From: Baffinella frigidus
Taxonomy: Eukaryota; Cryptophyceae; Cryptomonadales; Baffinellaceae
Direction: 5' to 3'
Length of the DNA: 13,227 nucleotides
Assembly: GCA_026770585.1 (NCBI GenBank)
Contig: MU646604.1
Location: 306,047 to 319,273, forward strand
Part shown: piece by piece, positions 12,327-13,227 of the stretch
Position numbering within the stretch: position 1 is the stretch's first letter
Layout of the letters: every line of letters starts with the position of its first letter
Program-made: the position numbers and the translations under genes
Notes under the pieces: model-generated
Told to the model about the DNA's origin: nothing
What the model saw: only the letters and a program-made list of their open reading frames with translations
The model's database searches: none

Positions 12327-12482
12327 GGCTAACGGCCTGAAAATGGGGTAGTTAGGCACACGGCATTGCCTAGGACCTCCTACCGTAGGCCGAGGGATCC
12401 TAGGACCAAAAAGACTCGGCCTACGGTAGGAGGTCCTAGGCAATCCCGTAGGCCTAACTACCCCATTTTTGGTCAGTTACCC
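12327..12482. mobile_element. 156-bp MITE, copy 2 (inverted relative to copy 1)
   Basis: Same length and arms as 11515-11670. TA at 12325-12326 and 12483-12484. The left end GGCTAACGG matches the right end of copy 1. Confidence 0.8.
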
Positions 12483-12629
12483 TATTAACTCTCGCACGTT
12501 TCTCACAAATAACCTGTACGGAATGGTGAGGCATCAGAGCTTTTTCGAGAGTAGGCCTCCCCTGTCTAGACGAGACACCTTGGTCGTGGGCGTTTCGGCT
12601 GACCACCCCACACCCTAAACCACACCCTA

Positions 12630-12729
12630 TCCCTTAAGTGACCAGTAGGCTCATACGCCCTACCGTAGGGCCCTAGGACCTGCCTAGGGCTTCCACGGGC
12701 GATTATTCGCCCGTTGGTCACTTAAGGGA
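12630..12729. mobile_element. 100-bp palindrome, TCCCTTAAGTGACCA ends, TA-flanked
   Basis: TCCCTTAAGTGACCA pairs with TGGTCACTTAAGGGA; TA lies on each side (12628-12629, 12730-12731). It is inserted in a CCCTAAA-like tract (12608-12628 and 12731-12751), so ACCCT also appears duplicated and the exact target duplication is ambiguous. Confidence 0.7.
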
Positions 12730-12790
12730 TACCCTAAGCCCTGCAACCCAAGACCTTGATCACTAAACTTTGAGAGCGAATGATCCGCAG

Positions 12791-12839
12791 GTGAATCTCT
12801 CGATTCTCTCGGAGGAGAGCGAGCTCGCGTCTTCGAAAG
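12791..12839 (+). CDS. Gene B or C, short exon
   Basis: The acceptor GATCCGCAG is followed by GTG AAT CTC TCG, and the donor TCGAAAG|GTGATC lies at 12839/12840. The 49 nt read VNLSILSEESELASSK plus one base. The phase-0 start joins …GPKTKE. The leftover G plus AA of the candidate exon at 12956 gives Glu. The sequence is Ser/Glu/Leu-rich; function unknown. Confidence 0.5.
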
Positions 12840-12866
12840 GTGATCCAGGGTTTAGAGTTTGATGGT

Positions 12867-12903
12867 CAAATCATCAATGAATGTTTCTTTCTTTGATGAT
12901 TTG
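12867..12903. repeat. Small hairpin CAAATCATCAA/TTGATGATTTG
   Basis: An 11-bp perfect stem with a 15-bp loop, between two GGGTTTA-like pieces, just after the donor at 12840. Confidence 0.6.
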
Positions 12904-12955
12904 TAGGGTTTAGGGAAACCCGCACAGCTAGAGACCCCCTTCTCTCTTCTCGCAG

Positions 12956-13005
12956 AAGCCACCCTCTTGAGAACCCTCACAGCTTTAGGATTTGGGGTTT
13001 AGTGT
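12956..13005 (+). CDS. Candidate downstream exon EATLLR (end not defined)
   Basis: The acceptor CCTTCTCTCTTCTCGCAG ends at 12955. With the G carried from 12839 the frame gives EATLLRTLTALGFG. The first possible GT in frame is at about 13001, inside a TTTGGGG-like tract, so the 3' border is weak. A second copy at 13061-13087 reads EATLLRKHALG with silent changes in Ala, Thr and Leu codons, but its acceptor is TTTTTGCGG, not CAG. I cannot tell which copy is used. Confidence 0.3.
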
Positions 13006-13055
13006 TTTTGAACTGAAGGACCCCTAGAGGACCCCTTCAAAGGACCTCTTTTCCG

Positions 13056-13087
13056 TTTTTGCGGAAGCTACGCTGTTGAGAAAACAC
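13056..13087 (+). repeat. Second EATLLR copy with altered acceptor
   Basis: TTTTTGCGGAAGCTACGCTG then TTGAGAAAA parallels 12951-12972 (TCGCAGAAGCCACCCTCTTG). GCC/GCT, ACC/ACG and CTC/CTG are silent in the reading frame; the acceptor CAG is changed to CGG. Confidence 0.55.
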
Positions 13088-13120
13088 GCTTTGGGTTCTG
13101 CTAGAGCGAGGCAGGGACAA

Positions 13121-13227
13121 CTCCCACCCTCTCTCTCCCTTCTCTCAATCCTTTCTCCTCTCTCTCTCCCCTGGTCGCTCTTCCTTCTTTGTCACTCCCC
13201 CCTCCTGCCTCACCCTTCTTTATCCCT
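13121..13227 (+). repeat. Pyrimidine-rich tract at the window end
   Basis: CT-rich sequence (CTCTCTCTCCC, CCTTTCTCCTCTC, CTTCCTTCTTTG) without an AG. It may be the 3' part of an intron whose acceptor lies beyond the window, or a CT microsatellite. Confidence 0.5.

Noticed and set aside
1-13227. tRNA, rRNA, riboswitch or bacterial promoter elements
   Set aside because: No cloverleaf with TTCRA arm, conserved rRNA core or operon structure was seen on either strand; not searched by computation.
1-13227. Viral or autonomous transposase genes
   Set aside because: No frame shows integrase, reverse transcriptase, capsid or DDE-type stretches; all mobile elements seen are short and non-coding.

Overview
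This window looks like nuclear DNA from a eukaryotic microbe, most likely an alga or related protist. Four things suggest this: coding sequence comes only as short exons with GT-AG (one possible GC-AG) borders and matching phases; intergenic space is small; introns are long and packed with palindromic non-autonomous DNA transposons (MITEs); and degenerate TTTAGGG/CCCTAAA telomere-like repeats are scattered internally. There are no bacterial operons, rRNA, tRNA or CRISPR. The lineage is a guess: a TTTAGGG-telomere alga such as a dinoflagellate, cryptophyte or prasinophyte would fit, but nothing seen here decides it.

Two spliced genes appear to diverge from about 6437-6573. Gene A runs leftward on the minus strand and leaves the window at base 1. 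Its visible exons are 5984-6436 (probable first exon, Pro/Ala-rich), 5055-5155, 4294-4399, 3198-3266, 2299-2380, 1497-1573 and 1-57. From 5155 to 1 all successive exon phases join without a stop, and the last two exons are coiled-coil-like. Gene B runs rightward from the ATG at 6574. Its exons are 6574-6610 plus 6953-7095 (or one unspliced 6574-7095 exon), 7655-7738, 8411-8503, 9242-9424, 9787-9858, 10697-10739, 11324-11376, 11952-12040 (or an ATG-started piece from 11945), 12791-12839 and possibly 12956 onward. Its product has an acidic N-terminus, Lys/Ser-rich charged stretches, FDPF/FDPL motifs and a Gly/Ser-rich linker. I recognise no known family for either product.

The introns hold most of the unusual content. 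(1) At least 20 palindromic elements of 40-250 bp are present. Some are in matched pairs of equal length: 150+150, 140+140, 171+171 and 156+156 bp. Four insertions can be read against an unoccupied copy of the same site inside this window, which shows two target-duplication classes: TA, and a 4-bp duplication for elements beginning TTATC. (2) Nearly every exon edge recurs as one or more diverged copies in the adjacent intron, with differences often at third codon positions. (3) CCCTAAA-like repeats lie on the sense strand of both genes and run directly into 3' splice sites or begin right after 5' splice sites.

The overall picture is of genes whose introns grow by tandem copying of exon-intron junctions and are then colonised by MITEs and telomere-like repeats. 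Exon calls were made by eye from splice signals, phase and protein-like sequence; none has been tested against transcripts.
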